A DNA stretch of 64,000 bases, from positions 1,312,939 through 1,376,938 of the forward strand of contig NZ_AP028056.1 in the NCBI RefSeq assembly GCF_030297015.1, given 5' to 3'. The stretch is from Brooklawnia propionicigenes (GTDB taxonomy: Bacteria; Actinomycetota; Actinomycetes; Propionibacteriales; Propionibacteriaceae). The notes below the pieces were generated by a model. It was not told the origin of the DNA and did not search any database. It was given only the letters and a program-made list of their open reading frames with translations. Made by a program: the position numbers and the translations under genes. The stretch's first letter is position 1. Each line of letters begins with the position of its first letter. Positions 8,588 to 21,024 of this stretch are shown piece by piece.

Positions 8588-9028
8588 GTGGCTTCTCTGA
8601 CATTTGCTGGACCGATCGGATATGCAGCCTTCGTGCTGCCCCGCGACGCCGATGCGGCACCGGCCTTGCAAGGACTCCTGGATCGTATCGACGCGGGCAC
8701 CATCGAGTTGCTCGACCTTGAAATCCTCGCCCTCGGCGCCCACGGCGCCGCCGAGCGGCAACCAACCTCCGTGCTGCAGCACGGCGACAGCTTTGATCTC
8801 TCGGAGTTCGACGGGGCGCAATCAGACCTGCTCGACGCCGAGGACCTCGCCGCGCTGGGCGCCGAACTCAGCGACAGCGAGCTGGCCATCGTCATCATCT
8901 ACGAGGACCGCGGTCTGGCTGGATTCGCCACGCAGGTGCAGGCACAGGGTGGACGCGAACTGTGGACCGGCGGTGTCGACATCTCCGAACTCGACACACT
9001 GGTCACCGAGTCCGAACAGGAGAACTGA
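8588..9028 (+). CDS. DUF6325-like small protein
   Basis: A 146-residue acidic protein of unknown function. It begins with GTG at 8588 (VASLTFAGPIGYAAFVLPRD); the frame is open upstream but the start just before the conserved GPIGY stretch fits best. It resembles the actinobacterial DUF6325 family, whose members share an N-terminal GPVDY-like motif, alternating beta/alpha pattern and an acidic middle (LSEFDGAQSDLLDAEDLAAL). Its stop overlaps the start of a SHOCT-domain gene, a pairing seen often for this family. No catalytic residues are evident. Confidence 0.65.
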   Translation: MASLTFAGPIGYAAFVLPRDADAAPALQGLLDRIDAGTIELLDLEILALGAHGAAERQPTSVLQHGDSFDLSEFDGAQSDLLDAEDLAALGAELSDSELAIVIIYEDRGLAGFATQVQAQGGRELWTGGVDISELDTLVTESEQEN

Positions 9029-9315
9029 TGAGCATCCTCCGTACAGCCGCCCGGGCGTCGGTCGCCACCCGAGTGATCGGGAACACCCACCGCAGGCAGC
9101 AACAGCGCTGGGCCGCCGAAGATCAGGCGGCCGCCCAGCGGGCCGCCGCACAACAGGCGCCCGCTCCTGCCGCGCCCCCCGCACCCGCTGCTCCTGCCGC
9201 CGAAAGTGGCGACCTGCTGAGCAAGCTGACGCAGCTGGGCCAGCTGCGAGACTCCGGCGTCCTCACCGATGCCGAATTCGAGGCCCAGAAGGCGCGCATT
9301 CTCGCCGCTGGCTGA
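9028..9315 (+). CDS. SHOCT domain-containing protein
   Basis: A 95-residue protein: a basic N-terminus (MSILRTAARASVATRVIGNT), a long Ala/Pro/Gln low-complexity linker (about 30-60), and a C-terminal SHOCT motif with LTQLGQLRDSGVLTDAEFEA followed by KARIL. SHOCT domains are short helical modules thought to promote oligomerisation. ATG 9028 shares its A with the TGA of the preceding DUF6325-like gene, implying the two proteins are made together and perhaps interact. No membrane segment was seen. Confidence 0.8.
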   Translation: MSILRTAARASVATRVIGNTHRRQQQRWAAEDQAAAQRAAAQQAPAPAAPPAPAAPAAESGDLLSKLTQLGQLRDSGVLTDAEFEAQKARILAAG

Positions 9316-9339
9316 GCCCCCGCCCCACGATCCGAAGAC

Positions 9340-9356
9340 TCCCCCTCGGAGGGGGA
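9340..9356. terminator. Hairpin between convergent genes
   Basis: TCCCCCT-CGG-AGGGGGA forms a 7-bp GC-rich stem with a 3-nt loop between the SHOCT gene (+) and the Nei-type glycosylase (-). There is no T-run on either side; it would act as a bidirectional terminator if at all. Confidence 0.5.
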
Positions 9357-9368
9357 CGACCAGGCACC

Positions 9369-10208
9369 TCACAGCTCCAGGCCGTGCCCGGCGCAACCCG
9401 CCGGCTGGCAGGCCGGGCACCAATAGAGGTTGCGTCCGGCCAAGGTCGCCCCCGAGACGGGAGTCCCGCACACCAGACACGGTTCGGCCAGCCGCCGGTA
9501 GACGTAGACCTCGCCGCCGTGGGCATCCACGCGGGGCGGGCGTCCCATCGCCTCGGGCAGGTGGGCATCGGCGACGGTGTCGATACGACCGGACGCGACC
9601 GCGTAGCGCATCAACTCCACCAGATCGGCCCACACCGAGTCGAAGACCGGACGAGGCAGTGCCTTCGCAGGCAGCAAGGGGTCGATGCCGTGGCGGAACA
9701 GCACCTCCGCGCGGAAGATGTTGCCGACTCCGGCGAAGACCTTCTGATCCATCAACAACACCGCGATCGGGCGGGCACTGGCCTGCACCTTGCGCCAGGC
9801 CCGTTCCGGATCGGCGTCGGCTCGCAGCGGATCGGGCCCCGATGACTGCACCACGGCTGCCCGCTCGGCGGGATCGATCAGCCGGCACCATTGCGGTCCA
9901 CGCAGATCGGCGGCCTGTTGATCGGCCGAGATCCGCAGCCGCAGGGTCTGTGGGTGAGGCAGCACCGCCTCAACCGGCCCGAAGCGGAGCTTGCCGATCA
10001 GCCCCAGGTGAATCCACACCGTGCGGCCACCCTCGAAATCGATCAGCAGGTGCTTGCCGACGGCCTCCGCCGCGACCAGCCCGGTGCCGTCCAGCAGCTC
10101 GGCGGCAGCGGCGAACCGCCCTTGCGGGCTGGCCACCGCTACCCTCCGCTGCCCGAATCGCGACGACAGCCCCTCGCTCAGACGATGGATGACATGACCT
10201 TCGGGCAC
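9369..10208 (-). CDS. Fpg/Nei family DNA glycosylase (endonuclease VIII-like, Nei2 type)
   Basis: A 279-residue base-excision repair enzyme that removes oxidised bases and nicks abasic sites. The N-terminus MPEGHVIHRL has the catalytic Pro2 and Glu3 (after Met removal), and PEGH rather than PELP marks the Nei branch, as in the mycobacterial Nei proteins. A zinc finger with CLVCGTPV and a second Cys pair (WCPACQ) ends the protein at about 245-270. KVFAGVGNIFRAEVLF near 164 is the conserved helix-two-turn-helix. It is convergent with the SHOCT gene. A second, Fpg-type paralogue lies at 48744-49607. Confidence 0.9.
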   Translation of the reverse strand: MPEGHVIHRLSEGLSSRFGQRRVAVASPQGRFAAAAELLDGTGLVAAEAVGKHLLIDFEGGRTVWIHLGLIGKLRFGPVEAVLPHPQTLRLRISADQQAADLRGPQWCRLIDPAERAAVVQSSGPDPLRADADPERAWRKVQASARPIAVLLMDQKVFAGVGNIFRAEVLFRHGIDPLLPAKALPRPVFDSVWADLVELMRYAVASGRIDTVADAHLPEAMGRPPRVDAHGGEVYVYRRLAEPCLVCGTPVSGATLAGRNLYWCPACQPAGCAGHGLEL

Positions 10209-10275
10209 GCCCGCAAGCTTATGCGGACGGCCAGCCAGCGGCCCGCGGCTGCGGGAGCAGGCCTAGGCTGAAGGC

Positions 10276-10581
10276 ATGCTGGTAGCTTTCTCGATCACTC
10301 CGTCAACTTCTGGCGAAGACGGCGCCGTTCACGACGCAGTCGCCGCGGCCGTCGAAGTCATCCGCGCCTCGGGCCTGCCCAATCACACCGATTCGATGTT
10401 CACCACCATCGAGGGCAGCTGGGACGAGTGCATGGCCGTCATCAAGAGTGCCTGCGATAGAGTCGGCGAATTCGCGCCGCGCGTGTCGCTGGTCCTCAAG
10501 GCCGACATCCGTCCCGGTTACAGCGGTGAACTGACCGGAAAGGTGGAACGCCTCGAAGCAGCCCTGAGGGACCGCGGCTGA
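10276..10581 (+). CDS. Thiamine-binding protein, MTH1187/YkoF family
   Basis: A 101-residue protein of the MTH1187 family (DUF77), ferredoxin-like fold, reported to bind thiamine. Diagnostic segments are the N-terminal beta strand MLVAFSITPS, the central SGLPNHTDSMFTTIEGSWDE near residues 34-53, and the closing VSLVLKADIRPG strand. It may act as a soluble thiamine or HMP carrier. A TAGGCT hexamer 8 nt before the ATG could be the -10 of a leaderless transcript. Monocistronic; the following 323 bp hold no gene. Confidence 0.85.
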   Translation: MLVAFSITPSTSGEDGAVHDAVAAAVEVIRASGLPNHTDSMFTTIEGSWDECMAVIKSACDRVGEFAPRVSLVLKADIRPGYSGELTGKVERLEAALRDRG

Positions 10582-10904
10582 GCGATCCGCCTCGCCATCG
10601 CACTGAGCGCCGAAAACTGAGCGCCGACAACTCCTGACAAATCCCCGCGGTGGCAGTGACAAAAGAGGCTGAAGCCTGCCCGGAAGCCGTCCCGACCCAC
10701 GGTGCAGCAACCCGGTTGCCAGGGCCCGCCGCTAGCCAACTCAAACAAAGGATACCCTTACCGGACTAGGCATTTAACCCCGGGTAAAGTGACCTCGAAG
10801 ACGCATTCGTGACAGGTGCGCGGTCGCAACTGGTGAGCGGAAGGGCAAATCGTTCCGTGCCGTCGATCGCACATCCGCCGATCAACGAGGCAGGGGTTTT
10901 TGCA
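10582..10904 (+). promoter_or_regulatory. 323-bp intergenic region before the oxidoreductase-nifJ operon
   Basis: No gene was found here. The region should contain the promoter of the oxidoreductase-nifJ operon. A 16-bp imperfect palindrome, TTTAACCCCGGGTAAA, at 10773-10788 (12 of 16 positions symmetric) is a possible operator for an unidentified regulator. The frame of the downstream gene is open through part of the region, but its family N-terminus begins at 10905. Confidence 0.4.
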
Positions 10905-12538
10905 ATGACGGCGACTGATGGCCAACTCGATATCACCCAACTACCTGACTTAGCCGAGGGCACCGGACGTGTTGGGGCGGTGCGTACCCGCAGACCCGTC
11001 TATGTCGATCTGCTGCCGCCCTGCAACAACGCATGTCCGGCCGGCGAGAACATTCAGGAGTGGCTCCGGCTCATCAAGGAAGGTGAAGCCGAAGCCGCGT
11101 GGCGGCAGCTGACCCGCGACAATCCGTTCCCGGCGATCCATGGCCGGGTCTGCTACCACCCGTGCGAGGTGGCCTGCAACCGGCGTGAGCTCGACTCGTC
11201 GGTCTCGATCCACTCAGTCGAGCGATACCTCGGCGATGAGGCGATCGCGAACGGCTGGCGGTTCAACAAGCCCCGCAACAACACCGGCTACCGCGTCCTG
11301 GTCATCGGCGCCGGCCCCTCCGGCCTGTCGGCCGCCTACCACCTGGCGCGCGTCGGTCACGACGTCGAGATACACGATGCCGGCGAACTCCCGGGCGGCA
11401 TGATGCGCTACGGCATTCCCGAGTACCGGCTGCCGCGCGATGTGGTCGATGCCGAGATCAAGCGCGTCGAAGACCTCGGCGTCAAGATCGTCCTCAATCA
11501 CCCGGTGAAGGACCTGCTCGTCGAACAGCGCGAGGGCAACTTCGACGCGGTCTTCGTGGCGATCGGTGCCCACCTGTCGAAGCGAGTCGAGATCCCCAGC
11601 ATGGACGCCGGCAAGATGGTCGACGCGGTCGACTTCCTGCGCGATGTCGCGTCCGGCGAGAAGCCGAAGATCGGACGCCGGGTGGCCGTCTACGGCGGCG
11701 GTAATACCGCCATGGACGCGGCCCGCGTCGCCCGCCGGATGGGCGCCGAAGAGGCTGTCATCATCTACCGCCGTAGCCAAGAGCAGATGCCCGCGCACGC
11801 CGACGAACTCGCCGAGGCCGAGCAAGAGGGTGTCAAGGTCCACTGGCTGCGCACGATCAACGAGGTCGCCGAGGACATCGAGGTCGAGGTCATGGAACTC
11901 GACGAGTGGGGCAAGCCGCACGGCACCGGCAGGTTCGAGAAGCTGCCCGCCGACACCGTCATCATGGCGGTCGGCCAGATCGCCGATACCGGCTTCCTGC
12001 GCAACATCCCCGGACTGCGTTTCACCGACGATGTCGTCCAGGTCGACCCCGCCACCTTGATGACCGACGTCCCGGGCATCTTCGCCGGTGGCGACGCCGT
12101 CCCCTCCGAGCGCACCGTGACGGTCGGTACCGGGCACGGCAAGAAGGCCGCCAAGATGATCGACGCCTGGCTGAACCGGCGCCGGGTGATGCCGACCATC
12201 AAGCACCCGGTCGTCGGCTTCGACGATCTGCACCTGTGGTACTTCGGAGATCACCCGCGCAGCATCCAGTCCGAGCTCTCGCCCGATGAGCGTGTCAGCG
12301 ATTTCGGTGAGGTCGTCAAGGGCCTGACCGCCGACGAGGCCGACTTCGAGGCCCGCCGCTGCCTGAGCTGCGGCAACTGCTTCGAATGCGACGGCTGCCT
12401 GGGCGCCTGCCCCGAAGATGCCGTCATCAAGCTCGGCAAGGGCCACCGGTACCGCTTTGACTATGAGAAATGCACGGGTTGTGCGACCTGTTACGACCAG
12501 TGTCCGGCACACGCCATCGAAATGATTGCGGAGAAGTG

Positions 12539-12539
<1 letters not shown>
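10905..12539 (+). CDS. NAD(P)-binding flavin/Fe-S oxidoreductase, glutamate synthase small-subunit family, with C-terminal ferredoxin domain
   Basis: A 544-residue protein. Residues about 35-110 hold the N-terminal Cys-rich Fe-S domain (CNNACPAGENIQEW, then CYHPCEVACNR). Two Rossmann motifs follow, for FAD (VLVIGAGPSGLSAAYHLA near 127) and NAD(P)H (VAVYGGGNTAMDAARVARR near 261), and the end (about 484-540) is a 2[4Fe-4S] ferredoxin domain with CTGCATCYDQCP. It probably moves electrons between NAD(P)H and ferredoxin for the pyruvate:ferredoxin oxidoreductase encoded next; it is not a true glutamate synthase subunit because no large subunit is nearby. It overlaps nifJ by 1 bp. Confidence 0.88.
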
Positions 12540-16279
<3,740 letters not shown>

Positions 16280-16280
16280 C

Positions 16281-17429
16281 ATGGTCGAGTTCGACCCTGA
16301 AGCCCTGCAAGCTGCGGCGGAATCCGCCCGCCAGAAGTCGGCAATGGGCAGCAACGCCACCGACCAGCTGGCTCCGGCCGGATCCCTGCTCGTCGAGGAC
16401 GAGCCCTCCGGGCGCGACCGGGCCACCGATCTGCGGACGCAGTACATGGGCCTGTCGCTGCGCAATCCCCTGGTGGCTTCGGCCGGCCCGCTGAGCCAGA
16501 GCCTGGACGGTATCAAGGCGCTGTCCGAGGGCGGCGTCGGGGCGATCGTCATGTACTCGCTGTTCGAGGAGCAGATCCGCCATGAGTCGGCCCGCGAGGC
16601 CGAGCTGCTGGATCAGTCGACGGAGAGCTTCGCGGAGGCGCTCACGTACTTCCCGATCGAGCCGAGCGACGAATCGGGATTGACTCACACCTATCTGAAG
16701 CTGATCGAGCAGGCGGCGCCGGTGATCGACGTGCCCCTGATCGCCAGCCTCAACGGCTCGACCAAGGGCGAGTGGTCCAATACCGCACGTCAGCTGGCCG
16801 ATGCCGGGGCAGCCGGCATCGAGTTGAACATCTACTACGTGCCAGGTGATCTGACCACCACCGGGCGTTCGGTCGAGGACCGCTATGTGGAGATCGTGAC
16901 CGATGTGAAGTCGAAGGTCAGCGTCCCGGTTGCGGTGAAGCTGAGCCCCTACTTCTCCAGCTTCGGCGAGATGGCCCGGCGCCTGGACGAGGCCGGCGCG
17001 GACGCGCTGGTGTTGTTCAACCGCTTCCTGCAGCCCGACATCGATCTCAACCAGCTCACGGTGGTCTCCGGGTTCGAGCTGTCGAATCCCGACGAGGCGA
17101 AACTGCCGCGCAGCTGGATTTCGACGCTGTTCGGACGCGTCAACGCCTCGCTGGCCGCGACCACCGGCGTCCAGACCACTCAAGACATCGTGAAGTATCT
17201 GCTGGCCGGTGCTGATGTCGTCATGACGACGGCTGCCCTGGTGCGCAATGGGCCCTCGTACGCGGGTCAGCTGGTCGACGGGGTGACCTCGTGGCTGAAC
17301 CGCCGTCAGTTGACGTTGCAGCAGACCCGCGGCATGCTCGCGGTGCCGGTCGACGCGGACGCCGCCGAGTACGCGCGTTCCGGCTATGTCTCCGGCCTGG
17401 AACGAGCCAAGCGGACGTACGCGCAGTAA
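16281..17429 (+). CDS. Dihydroorotate dehydrogenase-like protein
   Basis: A 382-residue TIM-barrel FMN protein of the DHOD-like group that travels with nifJ rather than with pyrimidine genes. The barrel begins at about residue 52 with LRTQYMGLSLRNPLVASAGP; VPLIASLNGSTKGEW near 150 and VPVAVKLSPYFSSFG near 215 are phosphate/FMN-site loops. The first 50 residues are an unusual polar extension. It starts 1 bp after nifJ stops, so it is the third gene of the operon. A role as an electron-accepting flavoprotein partner is inferred from context only; dihydroorotate need not be its substrate. Confidence 0.85.
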   Translation: MVEFDPEALQAAAESARQKSAMGSNATDQLAPAGSLLVEDEPSGRDRATDLRTQYMGLSLRNPLVASAGPLSQSLDGIKALSEGGVGAIVMYSLFEEQIRHESAREAELLDQSTESFAEALTYFPIEPSDESGLTHTYLKLIEQAAPVIDVPLIASLNGSTKGEWSNTARQLADAGAAGIELNIYYVPGDLTTTGRSVEDRYVEIVTDVKSKVSVPVAVKLSPYFSSFGEMARRLDEAGADALVLFNRFLQPDIDLNQLTVVSGFELSNPDEAKLPRSWISTLFGRVNASLAATTGVQTTQDIVKYLLAGADVVMTTAALVRNGPSYAGQLVDGVTSWLNRRQLTLQQTRGMLAVPVDADAAEYARSGYVSGLERAKRTYAQ

Positions 17430-17447
17430 GGATTCTCTCGCAACAGC

Positions 17448-17487
17448 AAGCGAGCGTCCGTCAGCTGAGTCTGACGGACGCTCGCTT
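17448..17487. terminator. Strong rho-independent terminator (bidirectional)
   Basis: A perfect 17-bp stem (AAGCGAGCGTCCGTCAG paired with its complement) around a 6-nt loop CTGAGT, followed by TTGCTTTGCC. It closes the nifJ operon and, because copA arrives from the other side, probably also terminates the copper operon. Confidence 0.92.
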
Positions 17488-17533
17488 TGCTTTGCCGGCC
17501 GGCCATCGCGGCGCCGGTCGGCCAACGGTCTGC

Positions 17534-19780
17534 TCAGTGCTTGGGGCTCCAGGTGCGCAGCCTCAGGCTGTTCGTGACGACGAAGACTGAGCTGAAGGCC
17601 ATCGCTGCGCCGGCGAACATCGGGTTCAGGTAGCCGAGTGCGGCGATCGGGATCGCGCAGACGTTGTAGATGAACGCCCAGAACAGGTTGCCCCGGATGG
17701 TGTTCAAGGTTCGCCGCGACAGTCTGATGGCGTCGACGGCCAGCATCAGATCGTGGCGCATCAGTGTCAGGTCAGAGGCGGCGATCGCGGCGTCGGTGCC
17801 CGAGCCCATGGCGATCCCCAGATCGGCCTGGCTCAGCGCTGCCGCATCGTTCACGCCGTCACCGACCATGGCCACCGGTACGGTACCGCCGGCCTGCAGT
17901 TCGGTCACCACGTTGAACTTGTCACCGGGCAGCACGTCGGCACGGACACCGTCGAGACCCACCTGCGCGGCAACGTATTCGGCGGCCGCCTGGTTGTCGC
18001 CGGTGACCATGACGGTGCGTAGTCCCAGCTCGTGCAGGGCGCCCACCGCCGCGGCGGCATTGGGATCGATCTTGTCGGTCACGGCGACCAGGCCGGTGAC
18101 CGTGCCCGCCCGGCCGACGAACACGGTGCTGGCGCCGCGCTTGGCGGCATCGGCGGCGGCCTGACTCAGTTCGTCCGGAATCGCCCAGCCCTGATCCGAC
18201 ATCAGCGCGGCATTGCCGGCGGCGGCCGGCCGGCCGTGCACCCTGGCCCGCACGCCACGGCCGGGGATGTTGCTGAAATCCTCCAGCTGCTCGGTGGTGG
18301 CATGGCTCGCCTTCACGATGGCCCGCGCGATCGGGTGTTCGGACGCGGATTCCAGCGTCGCCGCGAGCTTGAGCACCTCATCGGCGTCGGCTCCGGGGGC
18401 CGGGACGACGGAATCGAGGCTCATCTGGCCGGCGGTGATGGTGCCGGTCTTGTCCAACGCGATGACCTGGATGCGGTGCGCCTCCTCCAGGGCTTCGGGA
18501 CCGCGGATGAGGATGCCCAGCTGGGAGCCGCGCAGTGATCCTGCCAGCAGGGCAGTCGGGGTGGCCAGGCCGAGCGCACAGGGGCAGCTGATGATCAGCA
18601 CCGACACGGCGGCGGTCACCGCGAAGGTGGCGGATTCGCCCAGGACCAGCCAGACCACCAGCGTGATCAGCGCCAGCGCAATGACGATCGGGACGAAGAC
18701 CCCCGAGATCTTGTCGGCCAGCGCTTGGGAGCGGGACTTCCCGGCCTGGGCCAGTTCGACCAGGTGGGCGATCTGGGCGAGCTGGGTGTCGGCACCGACC
18801 GCGGTGGCCCGTACGACCAATCGTCCGGTGGTGTTGACCGAGGCGCCCACCACGGCACTGCCCGGATGGACATCGACCGGCAGTGACTCGCCGGTGATGA
18901 CCGAGTTGTCGATCGCCGAGTCCCCGCTGACCACCACTCCATCGGTGGCGATCTTCTCGCCCGGACGCACCACGAACTCGTCGTCCACCACGAGTTTCTC
19001 GATCGGGACGGTGACTTCTGCGCCACCGCGCAAGACGGTGACCGACTTGGCCCCGACCTCGGCCAGGGCGCGCAGCGCGGAGCTGGCGTCCTGACGTGAG
19101 CGGGCCTCGATGTAGCGGCCGAGCAGGATGAACGTGATGATGCCGACGGCGGCCTCGAAGTAGATCGAGGTCAGCTGGTGGTCGTGCGACAGGCTGAGCG
19201 TCCAGCGGTGGGTCATGCCGATCATGCCGGCGTTGCCGAAGATCAACGCGACCAGCGACCACAGATAGGCGGCGCTGGTGCCCAGGCTGATCAGGGTGTC
19301 CATGGTGGCAGCGCCGTGGCGCAGGTTCACCAGTGTCGAGCGGTGGAACGGCCAGGCTGCCCAGGTGACCACCGGGGTGGCCAGCGCCAGGCTGACCCAC
19401 TGCCATCCGGGGAATTGCAGCGGCGGGATCATCGCCATCGCGATGACCGGCACCGCCAGCGTGGCCGAGACGATCAGGCGGCGCTTGATCTCGGCCGCCC
19501 GATCGCGCGGCTTGGCTTCGGGGACCGGCAGAGCGGCATCGTATCCGGCAGCCTGCACGGTAGCGATCAGATCATCGGCGGTCAGCCCGGCGGGAGCCAC
19601 CACATGGGCTTTCTCGGTTGCGTAGTTGACACTCGCCTGCACTCCGTCAAGCTTGCTCAGCTTCTTCTCGATACGCGCCGCACACGACGCGCAGGTCATG
19701 CCCTGCACGTCGAGTTCGATGATCTGACGTGCCGGCGATTCCAGGCTGGTGGGTGCGCCGTCTGTCGTCCCCAATGTCAT
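17534..19780 (-). CDS. copA: Copper-translocating P-type ATPase
   Basis: A 748-residue P1B-type ATPase that exports Cu(I) across the cytoplasmic membrane. It has one N-terminal heavy-metal domain with GMTCASCAARIEKKL near residue 29, the CPC ion-path motif in ISCPCALGLATPTAL near 398, the phosphorylation site DKTGTITAG near 442, and the MVGDGVNDAAALSQADLG hinge near 638. Eight hydrophobic segments are visible. Its ATG overlaps the copZ stop (TGATG). CsoR control is expected from the operator upstream of csoR, the first gene of this leftward operon. Confidence 0.96.
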   Translation of the reverse strand: MTLGTTDGAPTSLESPARQIIELDVQGMTCASCAARIEKKLSKLDGVQASVNYATEKAHVVAPAGLTADDLIATVQAAGYDAALPVPEAKPRDRAAEIKRRLIVSATLAVPVIAMAMIPPLQFPGWQWVSLALATPVVTWAAWPFHRSTLVNLRHGAATMDTLISLGTSAAYLWSLVALIFGNAGMIGMTHRWTLSLSHDHQLTSIYFEAAVGIITFILLGRYIEARSRQDASSALRALAEVGAKSVTVLRGGAEVTVPIEKLVVDDEFVVRPGEKIATDGVVVSGDSAIDNSVITGESLPVDVHPGSAVVGASVNTTGRLVVRATAVGADTQLAQIAHLVELAQAGKSRSQALADKISGVFVPIVIALALITLVVWLVLGESATFAVTAAVSVLIISCPCALGLATPTALLAGSLRGSQLGILIRGPEALEEAHRIQVIALDKTGTITAGQMSLDSVVPAPGADADEVLKLAATLESASEHPIARAIVKASHATTEQLEDFSNIPGRGVRARVHGRPAAAGNAALMSDQGWAIPDELSQAAADAAKRGASTVFVGRAGTVTGLVAVTDKIDPNAAAAVGALHELGLRTVMVTGDNQAAAEYVAAQVGLDGVRADVLPGDKFNVVTELQAGGTVPVAMVGDGVNDAAALSQADLGIAMGSGTDAAIAASDLTLMRHDLMLAVDAIRLSRRTLNTIRGNLFWAFIYNVCAIPIAALGYLNPMFAGAAMAFSSVFVVTNSLRLRTWSPKH

Positions 19781-19986
19781 CAGGCCAGCGCCACCTTGTA
19801 GTCTCCGGCTTCGGCGACGGCCTCTTCGATCGTGCCGAAATCGATGGCGGTATCGCTGCTGACGGTCATGGGGCCGGCCTGCTCGACCTTGACCTCGGTG
19901 ACGCCGGGGATGGCCGAGACCTCTTCGGTGACGTGGTTGACGCAGTGGCCGCAGGTCATGCCGGTGACGACGTAGTTCGTGATCAT
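19780..19986 (-). CDS. copZ: Copper chaperone CopZ
   Basis: A 68-residue heavy-metal-associated domain: MITNYVVTGMTCGHCVNHVT carries the MxCxxC copper site (MTCGHC) at about residues 10-15. It delivers Cu(I) to CopA. The frame is open for eight more codons upstream, but ATG 19986 is preferred because AGAGGA lies about 9 nt upstream and the longer form (MKPRGIHH...) is not family-like. Located between csoR and copA. Confidence 0.92.
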   Translation of the reverse strand: MITNYVVTGMTCGHCVNHVTEEVSAIPGVTEVKVEQAGPMTVSSDTAIDFGTIEEAVAEAGDYKVALA

Positions 19987-20049
19987 GTGATGGATTCCTC
20001 TCGGTTTCATTTCTGCTGCGCTGTCCGCGCTTGCGGTATGACGGGTGCT

Positions 20050-20364
20050 TCAGGAGCGGACGAGCCGGGCGATGGCATTGCTGGCCTCATCGAGCTTCTC
20101 CTTGGCCGCGTCGTCGCCCTGTTTGGCGGCGTCGAGGACACAGGAGTTCAGATGGCCGTCGAGCAGGCCCAGTGCCACCGATTGCAGGGCGCTGGTGGCC
20201 GCCGAGATCTGCGTGAGGATATCGATGCAGTACTTCTCCTCCTCGACCATCCGGGCGATGCCGCGCACCTGTCCCTCGATGCGGCGCAACCGCGAGAGAT
20301 AGGCGTCTTTGTCGTCGAGATAGCCGTGATGGTGCCCGTGCATGCTGCATTCGTCCGTACTCAC
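20050..20364 (-). CDS. csoR: Copper-sensing transcriptional repressor CsoR
   Basis: A 104-residue all-helical repressor of the CsoR/RcnR family. The Cu(I) ligands are visible: Cys in EEKYCIDILTQ and the His/Cys pair in GHLNSCV, giving the C-H-C pattern of true CsoR. LSRLRRIEGQVRGIARMVEE is the DNA-binding helix region. The His-rich N-terminus (MHGHHHGY) may add metal affinity. The start is GTG 20364 or ATG 20343. First gene of csoR-copZ-copA. The operator immediately upstream supports autoregulation. Confidence 0.93.
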   Translation of the reverse strand: MSTDECSMHGHHHGYLDDKDAYLSRLRRIEGQVRGIARMVEEEKYCIDILTQISAATSALQSVALGLLDGHLNSCVLDAAKQGDDAAKEKLDEASNAIARLVRS

Positions 20365-20375
20365 GGGGCCCACCC

Positions 20376-20390
20376 TACCCCCCAGGGGTA
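20376..20390 (-). promoter_or_regulatory. CsoR operator
   Basis: TACCCC-CCA-GGGGTA is a perfect 6-3-6 inverted repeat of the type bound by CsoR repressors (runs of C and G bracketed by TA). It lies 12 bp upstream of the GTG start of csoR, so it overlaps the promoter of the copper operon. Confidence 0.8.
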
Positions 20391-20488
20391 TATGCGCAAG
20401 CCCGTCACGCAACCTGTTGCCGTTCGCAGACCTGAGCCTGCCCTGCCAGGCTGGGAGATCACCCGACCCAAGAACTATCTTTTTGCCT

Positions 20489-21007
20489 ATGGACATTCTT
20501 CTGCTCGGCGGGCAGAGCCCGAGGCATCTCGAGTGGTCGCGCGCTCTTGCCGAAGCGCTGGAATCGCACGGTCATCATGTCGCCCGGCTCGTCTATGCGA
20601 ACTGGCTCGCCGGTACGCGAGTCATCGACATTGAGGCCGAGGTGAGCGCGGCGGCCGAGCTGGCCGGCCCGCTCGATCGGCCCGTGGTGGTCGCAAAATC
20701 GATCGGCACCGTGATCGCGACCCTGGCTATCGGACGCCGGCTGATCCAGCCCGCAGGCGAGGTCTTCCTCGGACTGCCGCTGGAGGCCTTCGAGAACGAT
20801 CCGGAGGCGGTCGGCTACCTGCCGAAGCTGCCGCCCGTGACGGTGGTGCAGAACGAAGACGATCCGTTCGGTTCGGCCGAGAAGGCCCGCGAGTTCGTCT
20901 CAGCCCACGCCCCACGCCAGTGGCGCTTCGAGACCATTCCCGCGGTGAACACCCACGACTACGTCGACTCGGATGCGATCGAGCGCTGGGTCGAAGAGCA
21001 CATCTGA
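20489..21007 (+). CDS. Small alpha/beta hydrolase-like protein
   Basis: A 172-residue protein with an alpha/beta hydrolase pattern. MDILLLGGQSPRHLEWSRAL opens the first strand; VVVAKSIGTVIATLAIG near residue 68 looks like the nucleophile elbow (KSIGT, with Ser and flanking small residues), VVQNEDDPFGSAE near 121 supplies the acid and THDY near 153 the His. The substrate is unknown. There is no Shine-Dalgarno; CTATCT about 8 nt before the ATG may be a -10 for a leaderless message. It lies between the copper operon and the arabinose regulator. Confidence 0.7.
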   Translation: MDILLLGGQSPRHLEWSRALAEALESHGHHVARLVYANWLAGTRVIDIEAEVSAAAELAGPLDRPVVVAKSIGTVIATLAIGRRLIQPAGEVFLGLPLEAFENDPEAVGYLPKLPPVTVVQNEDDPFGSAEKAREFVSAHAPRQWRFETIPAVNTHDYVDSDAIERWVEEHI

Positions 21008-21024
21008 GGCGCCAGAATGCGACG

